NCBI GenBank assembly: GCA_036186865.1
Contig: AP025069.1
Span: 17,736,808-17,800,807, forward strand
DNA length: 64,000 bases
From: Eustoma russellianum
Taxonomy: Eukaryota > Streptophyta > Magnoliopsida > Gentianales > Gentianaceae
Reading direction: 5' to 3'
Of the stretch, positions 12,098 to 23,507 are shown piece by piece. Positions within the stretch are counted from its first letter, which is position 1. Each line of letters opens with the position of its first letter. A program made the translations under genes and the position numbers. A model generated the notes under the pieces. It searched no databases and had not been told where the DNA came from. It was given only the letters and a program-made list of their open reading frames with translations.

Positions 12098-12540
12098 CTA
12101 CTCTTCATCAGAAGAGAAACATAATCCGGAGAGTGCCGCTTTAAGCTTGGTCTTCAATTTTTGGTACTTGGTCTTTTGTATAGTGAGCTCCGTTTCTAAA
12201 TTTTTGACCCTTTTTGTGAGATTTGCGTTGTCCTTTTCCAAGTCATCAATACGGACTGCTTCCTTAGTTAAGTCTTCTCCCCATTGACCAAGTGTATCAC
12301 GAATGTCTTCAATTTCGGTCTCCGCATCGAACTCTTCATCTGAACCACTCCCTCCCATCATTGGGGCTTTTCCTTTGCCCTTTTGGGATGTGGAGGCTTG
12401 TTTTGGGGGTGGTTGTGGTGATGGATGAGAGGAGGGTGCCATGGGAGGTTCGGTAGGAGACGGTGGAGGGATGGGATCTTCCGGCTCTTCCTCTTCTTGT
12501 TCTTGTTGTCCTCCCCGTTTTTGAGCCTCCCCGGTTTTGA
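12098..12540 (-). pseudogene. Env-like coiled-coil ORF of SIRE element J (interrupted)
   Basis: An open frame from the minus-strand edge at 12540 to a stop at 12098. The first methionine is at 12442, but the frame is open upstream through a Gln/Glu-rich then Pro/Ser-rich stretch to the break with LTR K, so the true N-terminus is missing. Domains: low-complexity acidic and proline-rich N-terminal half (KGKGKAPM, GSGSDEEFDAE), then a heptad-rich segment of about 70 residues (IDDLEKDNANLTKRVKNLE onward) predicted as coiled coil, ending SSDEE. Its place between pol and the 3' polypurine tract is that of the env-like ORF of SIRE/Maximus copia elements. No signal peptide or membrane span is visible in the surviving part. 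Function unknown. Confidence 0.55.
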
Positions 12541-14285
12541 GGTGAGGCGGTACTGCCCTGCTGATTTCAGCAGTGTTTTTGATGATAGTATGATGTTTTG
12601 AGGTCGTTAGACATTTCGGAATGTTATGAAATTTTTATAGCATGTGTCTAAGTCTTGATTATGCATATGTATGGCATGGGTTTATGAATATGAGCACGAA
12701 TTGATGAGCACGAGGCTGTATGAACAGAATGTGATTGCTGGACAGTTTTTCCAGTTTAAAAGACAAGTCCGTGCATGCATGTTATGATGCATTTGTTCAC
12801 GAGTCGCATAATGCATGTCATACATTGCATCATCGTCACTTACATGATTTACGTCATGATTTTATGTGAAAAAAAAGATGAAAAGCGTTTTCAAAAGATG
12901 ATTTTGTTTTTAAAAGAACGCTTTCCCACCAGTACGTATGTGAGTATGAACCTGGCCAGTAAGAACCCGCCAGATCCGGGTTAAGTGATCTGACAGTAGG
13001 CCATTCGGGCCCGGAAAGAATAGACCCGACGAGTAGAAACAGTAGACCGTTTTCAGATCCGGATATGATAGATCTGAAGGAAAGACCGTCCAGGCCCAGA
13101 GATGATAGACCTGTGAAAGTAAGACCGTTTTCAGATCCGGATATGATAGATCTGAAGGAAAGACCGTCTAGTCCCGAAGATGATAGACCTGTGAAAGTAA
13201 GACCGTCCAGGCCCGGAGATGATAGACCTGTGAAAGTAAGACCGTTTTCAGATCCGGCTATAATAGATCTGAAGGCTCTCTACTCATATACGATTTGGAA
13301 GAATGAATGAAAGAAAAGATTTTCATGTTTTCATTGTGCACTGCATTTGCATAATCATACGCATTGTATATGGTCATGAGCATGATGTGGAGTCTATATG
13401 CACTGAGTTGTGTCTTTACCTGCTTCGTGACTAAGTTATGATTTTGTTGCCTTAGTGGCTATTGACGGAAGGGCGAGATGCTAGCCAAATGCTAGAGGTA
13501 ATGTTACATAGGTTATGATTCTCCTATCTCTCGTTACCTAAGTTATGATTTCACTACTGTTGACACGTAAGCTATGATCTTATTCAGGACATTTAGGTCA
13601 AGTTGTTATGAATTGGTAGCTCCTAGGTTATGATCTTTATTGAGTGGTGACCTTTTGTATGTCATGATCTCTATTGGATGATGATCCTTTCGTAAGCTAT
13701 GATCTCGGTTAAGTTTCAATCTCTGTTAAGCTATGACCTTGGATATACCTTGTGCTGACTTCTCATGAGTATTTAATGAAAGGTCAGGTATGTTCTAAAC
13801 CGAATTTCAGGGTTCGGTTCTTGTATGTACTTTCAAGTTAATGCATGATTGTTTATGGTATACTTGCTGTTGACTTTGTCACTCACCCCCTATTTTTCCT
13901 CCCAGAGGTTGCAAGGAATAAAGTAAAGTGGATTGAGGAAGAGCCTAGGGTCCCCTACCCATGAGCGCAGCGAGGAGTGGACGAATTTAGGAGACATGAC
14001 TGGCCAGCTATGACTGATGACTGATGACGTATTTGAGATGGAAAACATTTGTTTTGTGACTCTCAATACTTTTGATTTGAGATGTAAAGTATGAATGATC
14101 GTGTGGATGATTTTAATTTGAAGTTTTAAATTCTGCCACGGTTTCACTTACTTATTTGCGTGTAAGCGTGAAAATCCATGCATTATATCATGGATCATGA
14201 TACGTATGGGACGACGCCTAGTACTCTCCTTAGTGAAGTACGGCGGGTGCATCGACTCCGGCAGGGCCGGGTGCGGGGCGCCACA
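12541..14285 (+). repeat. Gypsy LTR K-left (5'-truncated)
   Basis: Starts abruptly at GTGAGGCGGTACTGCCC inside the SIRE ORF and ends GGTGCGGGGCGCCACA, followed by a PBS, so it is the 5' LTR of a plus-oriented gypsy element. It matches 17304-19128 (K-right) almost base for base except for the number of 39-bp repeats. The missing first part may have been removed by the event that joined it to J. Confidence 0.85.
13045..13275. repeat. 39-bp alternating minisatellite in LTR K-left
   Basis: Six 39-bp units in exact register at 13045, 13084, 13123, 13162, 13201 and 13240. Two types alternate: A (GACCGTTTTCAGATCCGGAT...) and B (GACCGTCCAGGCCCGGAGAT...), in the order A B A B B A. K-right has eight such units, so unit number varies between copies. 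Confidence 0.9.
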
Positions 14286-14287
14286 TG

Positions 14288-14299
14288 TGGTATCAGAGC
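14288..14299 (+). other. Primer-binding site of gypsy element K
   Basis: TGGTATCAGAGC, a perfect match to the initiator tRNA-Met complement, two bases after the LTR K-left end. Confidence 0.9.
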
Positions 14300-14929
14300 T
14301 AAGGCTCCAGATCCGGGCAGAATGTAGAACTAAGTTATGATTATAGTCAACTAAGTTTGATCTTAGATCTAAGTTCTGATCTTAGATGAGAGTTGACCTC
14401 AGACCAGGATGGTTTAGACTGGAAATTAGGGTTTTGACCAAATGATAAAGCCCTAGTCGATGGCCATCTATAGAATGTAATCATGCCTGCATGCACGACC
14501 ATAAGATCGTATATGGATTATGAATTAAATGGCGTCGCTTAATCTGAATATTATATCTTGAGTAAGACTTCGACGCTCTGTGGTGAAGATGGCATCACGG
14601 TTCTGTAAAATGACATCATAGCTGACACCTCCAGGAAGCAGTATGCTTTATTACCAACAGTTAGTAAGAGTACGTATTCCGAAGTTTCAAAGGAGAACCA
14701 AAAACTTCTAGTTTGATTTAATGAAATGATCGCAAAAAGGGGGTAAAAGTTATTGCGTAATAAGGCAATCAGCAAGACGGGTGAATGTGGCACATACCTT
14801 ACGAAGAGCTTGGTATGTGTACCTTATGGGAATTATTCCCGGTCCCCTTAGAAGCTATTTCATACGTAGGATAACCGTTACATGATCACTGAAAGGATGT
14901 TTACAGAAAAGAGCTGATGGTCTATATCC
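14300..14929 (+). other. Leader and unassigned interior of gypsy K
   Basis: 14300-14540 is a gypsy leader with repeats of the form AAGTTTGATCTTAGATC. From 14541 to about 14929 I recognise no gag or pol. An AAAAAGGGGGTAAAAG purine run at about 14733 could be a remnant polypurine tract, which would make this the whole surviving interior of a deleted or non-autonomous element. Confidence 0.45.
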
Positions 14930-16440
14930 CAGAGTTCATTTTCAGGTCATGCAAAACGTCACGCTGTTCTGCCCAGTTCCAGTGATTTCTTCTTGAGCAG
15001 TTTTACCAAAAGATTTATTAAAAATAAACCATAACTCTTTTTACTGCAATTTCAACTCTCACTTGTACTACACACACAGAGATAGTGTCATGTCAAAATT
15101 TAGCTTAATAGAACACTTCTAAGGTTCGTTCTCAAGTCACACAATCAGCAACACAAATCTGCCAGCTCCAGTAGTTTCAGCACTTCTTCACCTTTTTATT
15201 GTTCAAGCATCCTTCAACCAACTTCATTTATTAAGATGACTTGCTATACATCTAATACACATTTAAACATAGTTATTTCAAGTCTCATAACTCATTTTAG
15301 GCTACACATGACTCATACCAACAGTCTTGCCATTTACGCTTAGAACATGTCACTTTTCATACCAACACTTTTCTTTACATCAACTAAGTTCATGTCTTGT
15401 TCTTAAAATCTCCAACTAAGATTCATAACTTAAAAATGGCTAGTCATTCAAGCATGCACTTCACAATCAAGGCAAGATTGGCTAGAGTATACTTGCCTCT
15501 TGGAACCTTAGAGCTCTTCCTTAGCATGAGCCTTGGTTGAAATGGAGTGAAGTCTTCCTCCAACTTTACTTATAGCCCACAGTTTTGAGAGGAGGGAGAA
15601 GAATGACATTAGTTACTATCTTAACAAAGAAACAACTTTATTGGGTATATGATTTCCTTACCAAGATGAAACTTGAATGGGGCTTGAAATGGATTTCAAC
15701 CACCAAGATGTTAGATCCTCCTAGTGGCTTGACAAATCTTCTCCTAAAAATCATCTTGGGTGTCACGTTTTTGGGGCAAGACAAGAGGGATACGAATGTG
15801 AGTTTCATTCTTTGAAACATAGAATTCACTTAAAACACTTAACATGTACTTACCTAGATGAGTTCTTGAGTTTGAAGATCTTGGTTTTCCTTAGGCTCAC
15901 TTAGCCGTGTACTTTTGATGAAGAGATAAGGGAGGCTCTTGCTCCTTGTAATTTCTTAAGTGTTGAATATTCTAGAGAAAGTTTTCTCCCCTTGGTTTAT
16001 GGAGGCTGCCGTGAGTAGGAGTAAGAGGGAAGGAGGTCTTCCATAGCTTATTTAGGCTAACTAGAATCAATTAGCCTTAGTTACTTTTACCCAACTATGG
16101 TTACTTTAGTTCAACTATAGTTACTTTAGGTAAACTATAGTTACTTTATGTCAACTATAGTTACTTTATGCCAACTATAGTTACTTTATGCCAACTATAG
16201 TTACTTTATGCCAACTATAGTTACTTTATGTCAACTATAGTTACTTTATGGCCAACCTTGGTTACTTTACCCAACTAGTGTTACTTCCTTAACCTTATAG
16301 TAAATTTTAAGTAACCATGGTAAATCTTCAACCATGGGGGCCGATTTCTAGGCTTGGGTGACCCCTTTTTACCATGCTTAATTTACTTTTCTTATATGTG
16401 GATAATTGTCTCCTAATTAATTGATAGTTTCCCCCTTTTC
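14930..16440 (-). repeat. Gypsy LTR fragment L, opposite to K
   Basis: Resembles the middle of LTR D in the same displayed orientation (compare about 29400-30690). Shared landmarks in the same order are GTATACTTGCCTCTT (15489; D 29860), ACTTACCTAGATG (15849; D 30207), a run of GTTACTTTA repeats (16079-16270; D about 30460-30520) and a GGCCGA..GGCTTGG block (about 16340). It is therefore a minus-oriented Tekay-type LTR piece, abutting the plus-oriented K-right piece head to head. Confidence 0.65.
16079..16270. repeat. 20-bp tandem repeat in LTR L
   Basis: About nine copies of AACTATAGTTACTTTATGCC with small changes. LTR D has two or three degenerate units at the equivalent place (about 30475-30535), so the array expanded in this copy. 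Confidence 0.9.
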
Positions 16441-19128
16441 TTGTCTTAAAATAAAATTATTCAAATTGGATAATTTTTGGTGTGATGTTAGCCTCATATG
16501 TATATGAAATGTGTGAGTTGGAATTTCAATAAAAGGAGTTGTGGTTTGTCCTTAATGAAGTTTTTAGTAAGAAGTGGTCAAACAAAAGTACTGGACCTGG
16601 ACAGATTTATGTGTTATGTTGAACGACCTGAACATGAATCTTAGGAGGTTCAAATTGGCTAATTTTTGGTATGGTGATAGGGTTATGTGTATATGAAATG
16701 TGAGAGGTGGAAGTTTGATAAAAGGAGTTTTGAATTATTATTAACGAAATGTTTGGTGAAACTGCTCAAACAGAGTTGCTGGAACAGGACAGTTTTGAGT
16801 AGTAAGTTGTGTGGCTCCAAAATGCACCTTAGGAATATGCAATTGAGCTGATTTTTGGTATGATGATATCTTGAGGTGTTTATGACATCTGTGAGTTTGA
16901 ATTTTGGAAAAAGGAGTTGTGGTTTGGTCACAATTCATTTTGTGATACAACTGGTCATTCCAGTATCTGCATGTACCCAGTTTGGGAAAGTAATTAGATG
17001 ACCCCTTTAAGTTTATTGGATTGCCTTGGAAATTTTATGGTAATTACTTAAGGCATAGATGTACATGTTCATGTAAAGGAACCAGCATAAAACCACCATT
17101 TTGATGGATAATAACTGAGTTGAAGTTAGTGGTACAAAACTGGAAAATAGGACAGTTTTATGTCTTAAGTTGTAAGGCTTCGATCTTGATCATTTAGGCT
17201 TGAATGTGATGTTTAGCCTTATGAATATTGTTCCTTGGTGAATTAGCTATGTTTTTCCAGGTGATGGATCAAAATGAATAAGGTTTTATGACCCACGAAA
17301 CTGAGGTGAGGCGGTTCTGCCCTGCTGATTTCAGCAGTGCTTTTGATGGTAGTATGATGTTTTGAGGTCGTTAGACATTTCGGAATGTTATGAAATTTTT
17401 ATAGTATGTGGCTAAGTCTTCATTATGCATATGTATGGAATGGATTTATGAATATGAGCACGAGGCTGTATGAACAGAATGTGATTGCTGGATAGTTTTT
17501 CCAGTTTAAAAGACAAGTCCGTGCATGCATGTTATGATGCATTTGTTCACGAGTCGCATAATGCATGTCATACATTGCATCATCATCACTTACATGATTT
17601 ACGTCATGATTTTATGTGGAAAAAAAAGATGAAAAGCGTTTTCAAAAGATGATTTTGTTTTTAAAAGAACGCTTCCCCACCGGTACCGTGTGTGAGTATG
17701 AACCTGGCTAGTGAGAACCCGCCAGATCCGGGTTAAGTGATCTGACAGTAGGCCGTTCGGGCCTGGAAAGAATAGACCCGACGAGTAGAAACAGTAGACC
17801 GTTTTCAGATCCGGATATGATAGATCTGAAGGAAAGACCGTCCAGGCCCGGAGATGATAGACCTGTGAAAGTAAGACCGTTTTTAGATCCGGATATGATA
17901 GATCTGAAGGAAAGACCGTCCAGGCCCGGAGATGATAGACCTGTGAAAGTAAGACCGTTTTCAGATCCGGATATGATAGATCTGAAGGAAAGACCGTCCA
18001 GGCCCGGAGATGATAGACCTGTGAAAGTAAGACCATCCAGGCCCGGAGATGATAGACCTATGAATGTAAGACCGTTTTCAGATCCGGATATAATAGATCT
18101 GAAGGCTCTCTACTCCTTGTTTTATGACGAATACGATTTGGAAGAATGAATGAAAGAAAAGATTTTCATGTTTTCATTATGCACTGCATTTGCATAATCA
18201 TACGCATTGCATATGGTCATGAGCATGATGTGGAGTCTATATGCACTGAGTTGTGTCTTTACGTGCTTCGTGACTAAGTTATGATTTTGTTGCCTTAGTG
18301 GCTATTGACGGAAGGGCGAGATGCAAGCCAAATGCTAGAGGTAATGTTACATAGGTTATGATTCTCCTATCTCTCGTAACCTAAGTTATGATTTCACTAC
18401 TGTTGACACGTAAGCTATGATCTTATTCAGGACATTTAGGTCAAGTTGTTATGAATTGGTAGCTCCTAGGTTATGATCTTTATTGAGTGGTGACCTTTTG
18501 TATGTCATGATCTCTATTGGATGATGATCCTTTCATAAGCTATGATCTCGGTTAAGTTTCAATCTCTGTTAAGCTATGACCTTGGATATACCTTGTGTTG
18601 ACTTCTCACGAGTATTTAATGAATGGTCAGGTATGTTCTAAACCGAATTTCGGGGTTCGGTCCTTGTATGTACTTTCAAGTTAATGCATGATTGTTTATG
18701 GTATACTTGCTGGTGACTTTGTCACTCACCCCCTATTTTTCCTCCCAGAGGTTGCAAGGAATAAAGTAAAGTGGATTGAGGAAGAGCCTAGGGTCCCCTA
18801 CCCATGAGCGCAGCGAGTAGTGGACGAATTTAGGAGACATGACTGGCCAGCTATGACTGATGACTGATGACGTATTTGAGATAGAAAACATTTGTTTTGT
18901 GACTCTCAATACTTTTGATTTGAGATGTAAACTATGAATGATCGTGTGGATGATTTTAATTTGAAGTTTTAAATTCTGCCACGATTTCACTTACTTATTT
19001 GCGTGTAAGCGCGAAAATCCATGCATTATATCATGGATCATGATACGTATGGGACGACGCCTAGTACTCTCTCTAGTGAAGTACGGCGGGTGCACCAACT
19101 CCGGCGGGGCCGGGTGCGGGGCGCCACA
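16441..19128 (+). repeat. Gypsy LTR K-right
   Basis: Plus-oriented Tekay-type LTR whose end (19081-19128) equals that of K-left. It begins in the part that corresponds to the middle of LTR D, with GGATAATTTTTGGTGTGATG and GTTGTGGTTTGTCC (D complement about 29490). It holds three degenerate units of about 194 bp (from 16455, 16649 and about 16842) and eight 39-bp units (17797-18108). It is followed directly by SIRE LTR sequence, not by a PBS. Confidence 0.75.
17797..18108. repeat. 39-bp alternating minisatellite in LTR K-right
   Basis: Eight 39-bp units in register (17797, 17836, 17875, 17914, 17953, 17992, 18031, 18070) in the order A B A B A B B A. It is the expanded counterpart of the array at 13045-13275. 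Confidence 0.9.
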
Positions 19129-19406
19129 GATCGATCGAAGTGAGGGTTCGGTGTATATGTCGATCGTTTGATGTGTCTCAGGTTTAGAGATCGATGTCTC
19201 ATAGTAAGGTCTTGAACTTTCACTGCCTTACATAGATCGATCGATGTGAGAGATCGAAGTACATCGATTGATCGAAGTGCAACAACCTTAGAGATCGATG
19301 TCAACTTTTTCAACTTTTAATCACATATAACACCATGTATGATATTTTTAAGTATTTACCACTTAAAATCATAACTTTGAACATTATCCAAACATATTTC
19401 TCAACA
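19129..19406 (-). repeat. SIRE LTR end fragment M
   Basis: Matches the right 280 bp of LTR G (47040-47317) in the same orientation: GATCGATCGAAGTG, TCTCATAGTAAGGTCTTGAA, then the terminal TTTCTCAACA. It is the sense start of a minus-oriented SIRE LTR. Its left side is joined to gypsy K-right, its right side to copia B gag, and the flank (ATCGC) does not match the flank of J (GACAA). Confidence 0.75.
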
Positions 19407-20036
19407 ATCGCATCCAGCTGGCGTTGTATCGGTACATCAGAAGATCCAGTAACACAATTACTAGATACATTTGAGTTGGTTCCTCTCCAATTGTTGTTAG
19501 TTGAGGCCTGGGACCTCTAGGGCTCAGGATTCCTCCATTGATCATTGAATCTGGCTGGGGACTGTCCATGCTTGGCAAAGCATCTCTCTTCTATATGGCT
19601 CAGGATTCCTCCATTGATCATTGGTTCTTCTGGTTTCATTGTGAGAAGGGGGAACATATCTCCTGGAGGCTATATGAGCACAAACGTCATTCTGTACTTT
19701 AGATGCAGGGACAGTCATTTTTGTTTCTTCAGTAGTAGAAGCAGAACTCATCATGAGTTTAATCCTACTTTCCTCCTGTGTTATTTCGGATAAAATATTG
19801 TTCATAGATGGTAGTGGTTGGTGCCAAGAATCCTTCCCTAATAGCGTCAAACTCTTTGTTTAAACCGCCTAAGAAACTAAAGATTCTGCTGGTTTCAGTA
19901 ATGATTTTATACATCCTATCTGCCTCTTGATTTGGCCATTTGTGTGAGTCATATACATCAATTTGTTGCCAAATTCTTTTCATTAGCCCAAAGCATATGT
20001 TTACAGATCAGTCTCCTTTCTTTATATCATGGAGCA
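19407..20036 (-). pseudogene. Copia B gag, C-terminal part
   Basis: Minus-strand continuation of the gag begun at 23507. The block RIWQQIDVYDSHKWPNQEAD (about 19900-19980) is nearly the same as in copia C gag (40150-40240). A second frame (19542-19850) has RYVPPSHNET and NDQWRNPEPYR, again as in C. Stops and frame changes are frequent. The zinc knuckle is not clearly kept. It is cut on its right by solo LTR F and on its left by SIRE fragment M. Confidence 0.8.
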
Positions 20037-20041
20037 TGACG

Positions 20042-23000
20042 TGTAGAGATAAGGGGTTTGAGTGATTTCAAAATAAGTGACTTAAATGTATATATATATA
20101 TAAACGTGCACAATATATATATACGTGTACATGAATGCATGATATCTTGCCTTATTTAGCTTATATATTATGTTGCCGTACCAACGAGCCATGAAGCATT
20201 AAAGCTTACATCATATGGCAAACATTTGTTTGTGTTTATACTATTTTCAGGTGCCACCATTAATGAACTAAACTAGTTCATTAAGTGAAGTACATAGTTT
20301 AATAAACTAAGTAGTTCATTAAAGGAAGCTACATTTGGAAAAGGCACAAAGGCAACAAGGCTAAGGAAGGAAAATCTTCTCCTCCTCCCCATCCTTTAAT
20401 GCACACGCATATACACATATATATCACATATATTTTCAAAATTTTTAAATAAAGGCACATACACATGTATTCCAACGTACTACCGACACGTTATGTATTT
20501 TACGTACGTACGTTAACGTCACACCACTATACCTAACTCATATTTATGAGTATATTCAGGTCTTATATCATATGATATAAGATATGGTGATGACAAATTA
20601 AATACGACACGATAAAAGGTTCTAAACTGAAATTTGTCGTATCGGGCGAATACCGAAACTTCGCCAACGTGTCACGTACTTGCCATAAATAAATGGCCAG
20701 CCCCTATACTTCAAAAATCATAAATAATTTTGTGCACATGACCATATGTTCAGCCAAAAATACTTTCCATGTTGGCACACACAAATTACTCCACATTAAG
20801 GCCAAAATGTGAAGATTCCAAGTTTAATTTTGTCACATGCTAATGGTACCACTTTAAACCAGCCAAGTGCTGAGATTTAAAGTATATATTATATATATTA
20901 TGTATAACATAATATATATATAACATGTGCAAAAGTTGGAATTTAAATTAGAGAAAAATCGGGTAATCGATAAATATCGAAAATTCAGTTTTCTACGCAC
21001 ATAGCATGGAACGTTTTTCTTGTACATCATGTGACACGTATCTAGACACTTTTTACATATGATATACATCTTAAAGTGTTCTAGAAAATTAAATTAAGGG
21101 CTGATTGGAATATTACATGTGTGTGTTATTAAATGTGCACTATTTTACAAAGTTAGCAAAAATAAATTTCAGCACACGTATACATATCATCTAACGCCCC
21201 TACAGCTGATTTGGAGCACATGTGGAGCTTTGTTGGCATCTTGATTGGTCAAGGATCAATCATACAATGTTGGTGAATTGAAGAGAGAAGCTACAAATGG
21301 TAAGAATTCAAATATATCTCACTTATGTCACATGCTGAAAATTTCAGCATACTAAACTTAGGGTGGCCGATTTTTTGCTATTCAATGTGACATATTTTGT
21401 CATCTCTTATTAAGTGATTGATTAGAAGAAGATATGGTAAGGTTTTGAATATTATTTAAAATAAATAAATGGTGATATTCTACATATCACATGCTGAAAA
21501 TTTTTCAGCATGTGTACAAGTTGTATGGCCGAATTTGAAGGCTTATTTGTGTCCAAGTTCATTTCTTAATTGGTAGCAATACTTACCATAAGTTGTTGAT
21601 TCATTTTTATGATGAAAATTCAAAGAACAATGGTAATGATTTGAACTTTATCCCCATGATGCACATGCTGAAAATTCAGCATGGCAAGAATGTTATGGCC
21701 GAAATTTTAAGCATGGATTTGGAAGACTTTCTTTGTCTTGCAATTTATGATGTATCTCTTGATTTATGGAATGATTTTATGAATGATTTTTGGCACATGT
21801 TAAAGTGTATATCTCAGATTGTTTCCATGTCATCATGATGACAACGTTGAACCAATAAGGAGGTGCCAAGTAAGCAAAGACTAAATGATCATCCAATAAG
21901 AAGATGCCAAGTAAGCAAGGCCTTGTCACAATGATGTCTTACACTCTCTCAAGGACTTAAAAGATAATTTTCAAGAGGGGGAGTCAACTAAGGGGGGACG
22001 GCCTGCAGCATTTAAAAGAAAAAGAAGAGAGCAAACAAAACAAGAACAAGCATTGCAATTCAAAGAGATCAAAAAGCCTAGCTCTTCTTCTCCTACATCT
22101 TCTTTCTTTCTCTCTTATTGTAAAGCCTATTGTTTTTCATATCTTTCTATCTTGAATAGGCTTGAGATAAACCACCATTCATAAATCTTTGTAAAAGATT
22201 GATCAAGGTGTGATCAATCTACATTCTAGCAAGGTGGTGGTGTTCGTGCGAATTGTACTTACAATACAAGGTTTGTAAAGGGTTGGAGTTAGGTGTAACT
22301 CTATCAACCCTGCGGTAAGGTGTACTGCGTGTGTGTGATTAGTGTGAACCAAGGAAGGTGTTCCTTGAAGACTGGAGTAGGTTGTTTATAACCGAACCAG
22401 TATATAATTCTTGGGTGCCATTTACTTTCTGCATTTACGTTTCAGTTACTGCACTGTTTACCCTTCTTGTTCGCATCCATAAAAATAGTAAACGATTTTC
22501 AAAAATTACGAAAATTTCCAGAAATATACTCACACGTTCTAGGGTTAATTTGGCACAAGTTTCAACCCTTTTGGATAAGTACAAGTCAATCAAACATCAA
22601 AAGTTCTGAGACTAGTGCAGTCTGATTCTCAGACTTGCAAAGGTTGAGACTTTGATTGTAGTTGACCTACTTCCTAAAAGAATTTTCCAAAACTGTTTCA
22701 ACCCATTCAAATATAGTATAAAAGAAGTTAGTGGTTAAAGTTTCAGAGCATTTGGACGTTCACACAAATAGGAATTAATTTTTCAAAACCATCTACCGTT
22801 TCTGGCAGATTTGCACAATCTGATTACCAACGGTTTTTGAAGGGGTTAAAGGTTGAATTTTAATTTGACATTTTTAGGGGACCCCCATAACATCTGAGGC
22901 TAAGTTCTCTCAAAATTTCATAATTTTTGGAGACCTCTAACCTGGTTTTAAAAACGTTTTAAAACAGGTCCTGAAAACAGAATCTGTTTTCAGAACTTAA

Positions 23001-23088
23001 ATTGTTCAAGTTTAAAGAAATTTTAAAAACCACACTTTCCGCACCATCTATTCAACCCCCCTTCTAGTGGTGCCTTGCAGATCCTACA
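20042..23088 (+). repeat. Complete SIRE-like solo LTR F (3.05 kb)
   Basis: TG...CA boundaries (TGTAGAGATAAGG to GATCCTACA) are flanked by a perfect 5-bp target duplication TGACG at 20037-20041 and 23089-23093. Excising it rejoins copia B gag in frame (a Val-Met-Leu-His-Asp block). There is no PBS, coding or polypurine tract, so it is a solo LTR left by LTR-LTR recombination. The end carries the CTATTCAACCCCCCTTCTAG box of SIRE-like LTRs, and the body the GGAGTAGG..CCGAACC block shared with G and H. It holds three hairpin palindromes. Confidence 0.88.
21332..21683. repeat. Three ATGCTGAAAATTTCAGCAT hairpin palindromes in LTR F
   Basis: 21332-21350 (9-bp arms, 1-nt loop), 21488-21514 (13-bp arms, 1-nt loop) and 21664-21683 (9-bp arms, 2-nt loop). 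Spacing is about 156 and 176 bp. Each can form a tight hairpin in DNA or in the LTR transcript. Only traces of the motif remain in related LTRs. Confidence 0.85.
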
Positions 23089-23507
23089 TGACGTCCAATT
23101 AATGCAGAGATATTATCTTCTTTAGAATACATCTCATGTGCTGCTTTCCAGATTTCAGCAGCAGAATTATATAGAATAAAATTATCACTTACTTCAATAG
23201 TCATGGATCCAATCAGCCACGACATGATCACAGAATTCTCCGCATTCTAGCTTTTGAAACGAGCATCACTTTCATCTGAAACTTCATTGTCCAGCTTAAG
23301 ATAGTCTTCTTTGCCCTTACCAGTGATAAACGTCTTGATTGATCTAGACCAAGCCAAGTAGTTGATTCCATTGAGCTTATGATCGGTTATGATGACAGTT
23401 ATGGAATCAATCATGTTGTGACTCGAGCTAGCACCTGTTGAGTTAGTAGGAACAACAGCAGTGCTAGGATGAGATAGAGCCTCGCTTCCAACAGATTCCA
23501 TTTTCAA
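23089..23507 (-). pseudogene. Copia B gag, N-terminal part
   Basis: Minus-strand gag start; the ATG at 23507 opens an 86-codon frame. It contains the copia gag signature LNGINYLAWSRSIKTFITGK followed by GKEDYLKL. The next frame (about 23100-23200) continues with AAEIWKAAHEMYSKEDNIS, closely like copia C gag. A frameshift separates the two. Upstream (23511-23596) is leader, then the PBS. Gag would package the element RNA; this copy is broken by frameshift and by LTR F. Confidence 0.85.

Noticed and set aside
13065..18149. Repeat-peptide ORFs (RPSRPGDDRPVKVRP-type) in both K LTRs
   Set aside because: By-product of the 39-bp LTR minisatellite; frames open on both strands and no start or context of a gene.
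19038..19313. 91-codon minus-strand ORF across the K/M junction
   Set aside because: Chance frame through LTR ends and the CGATCGATCG repeat.
22850..23088. Terminal inverted repeats of a CACTA-type DNA transposon, from the CACTAGAGGGGGG box of G and its complement in F
   Set aside because: The box lies inside TG...CA units with 5-bp target duplications (TGACG for F, CAAGG for G) and next to a SIRE-type polypurine tract in J, so it belongs to SIRE-like LTRs.
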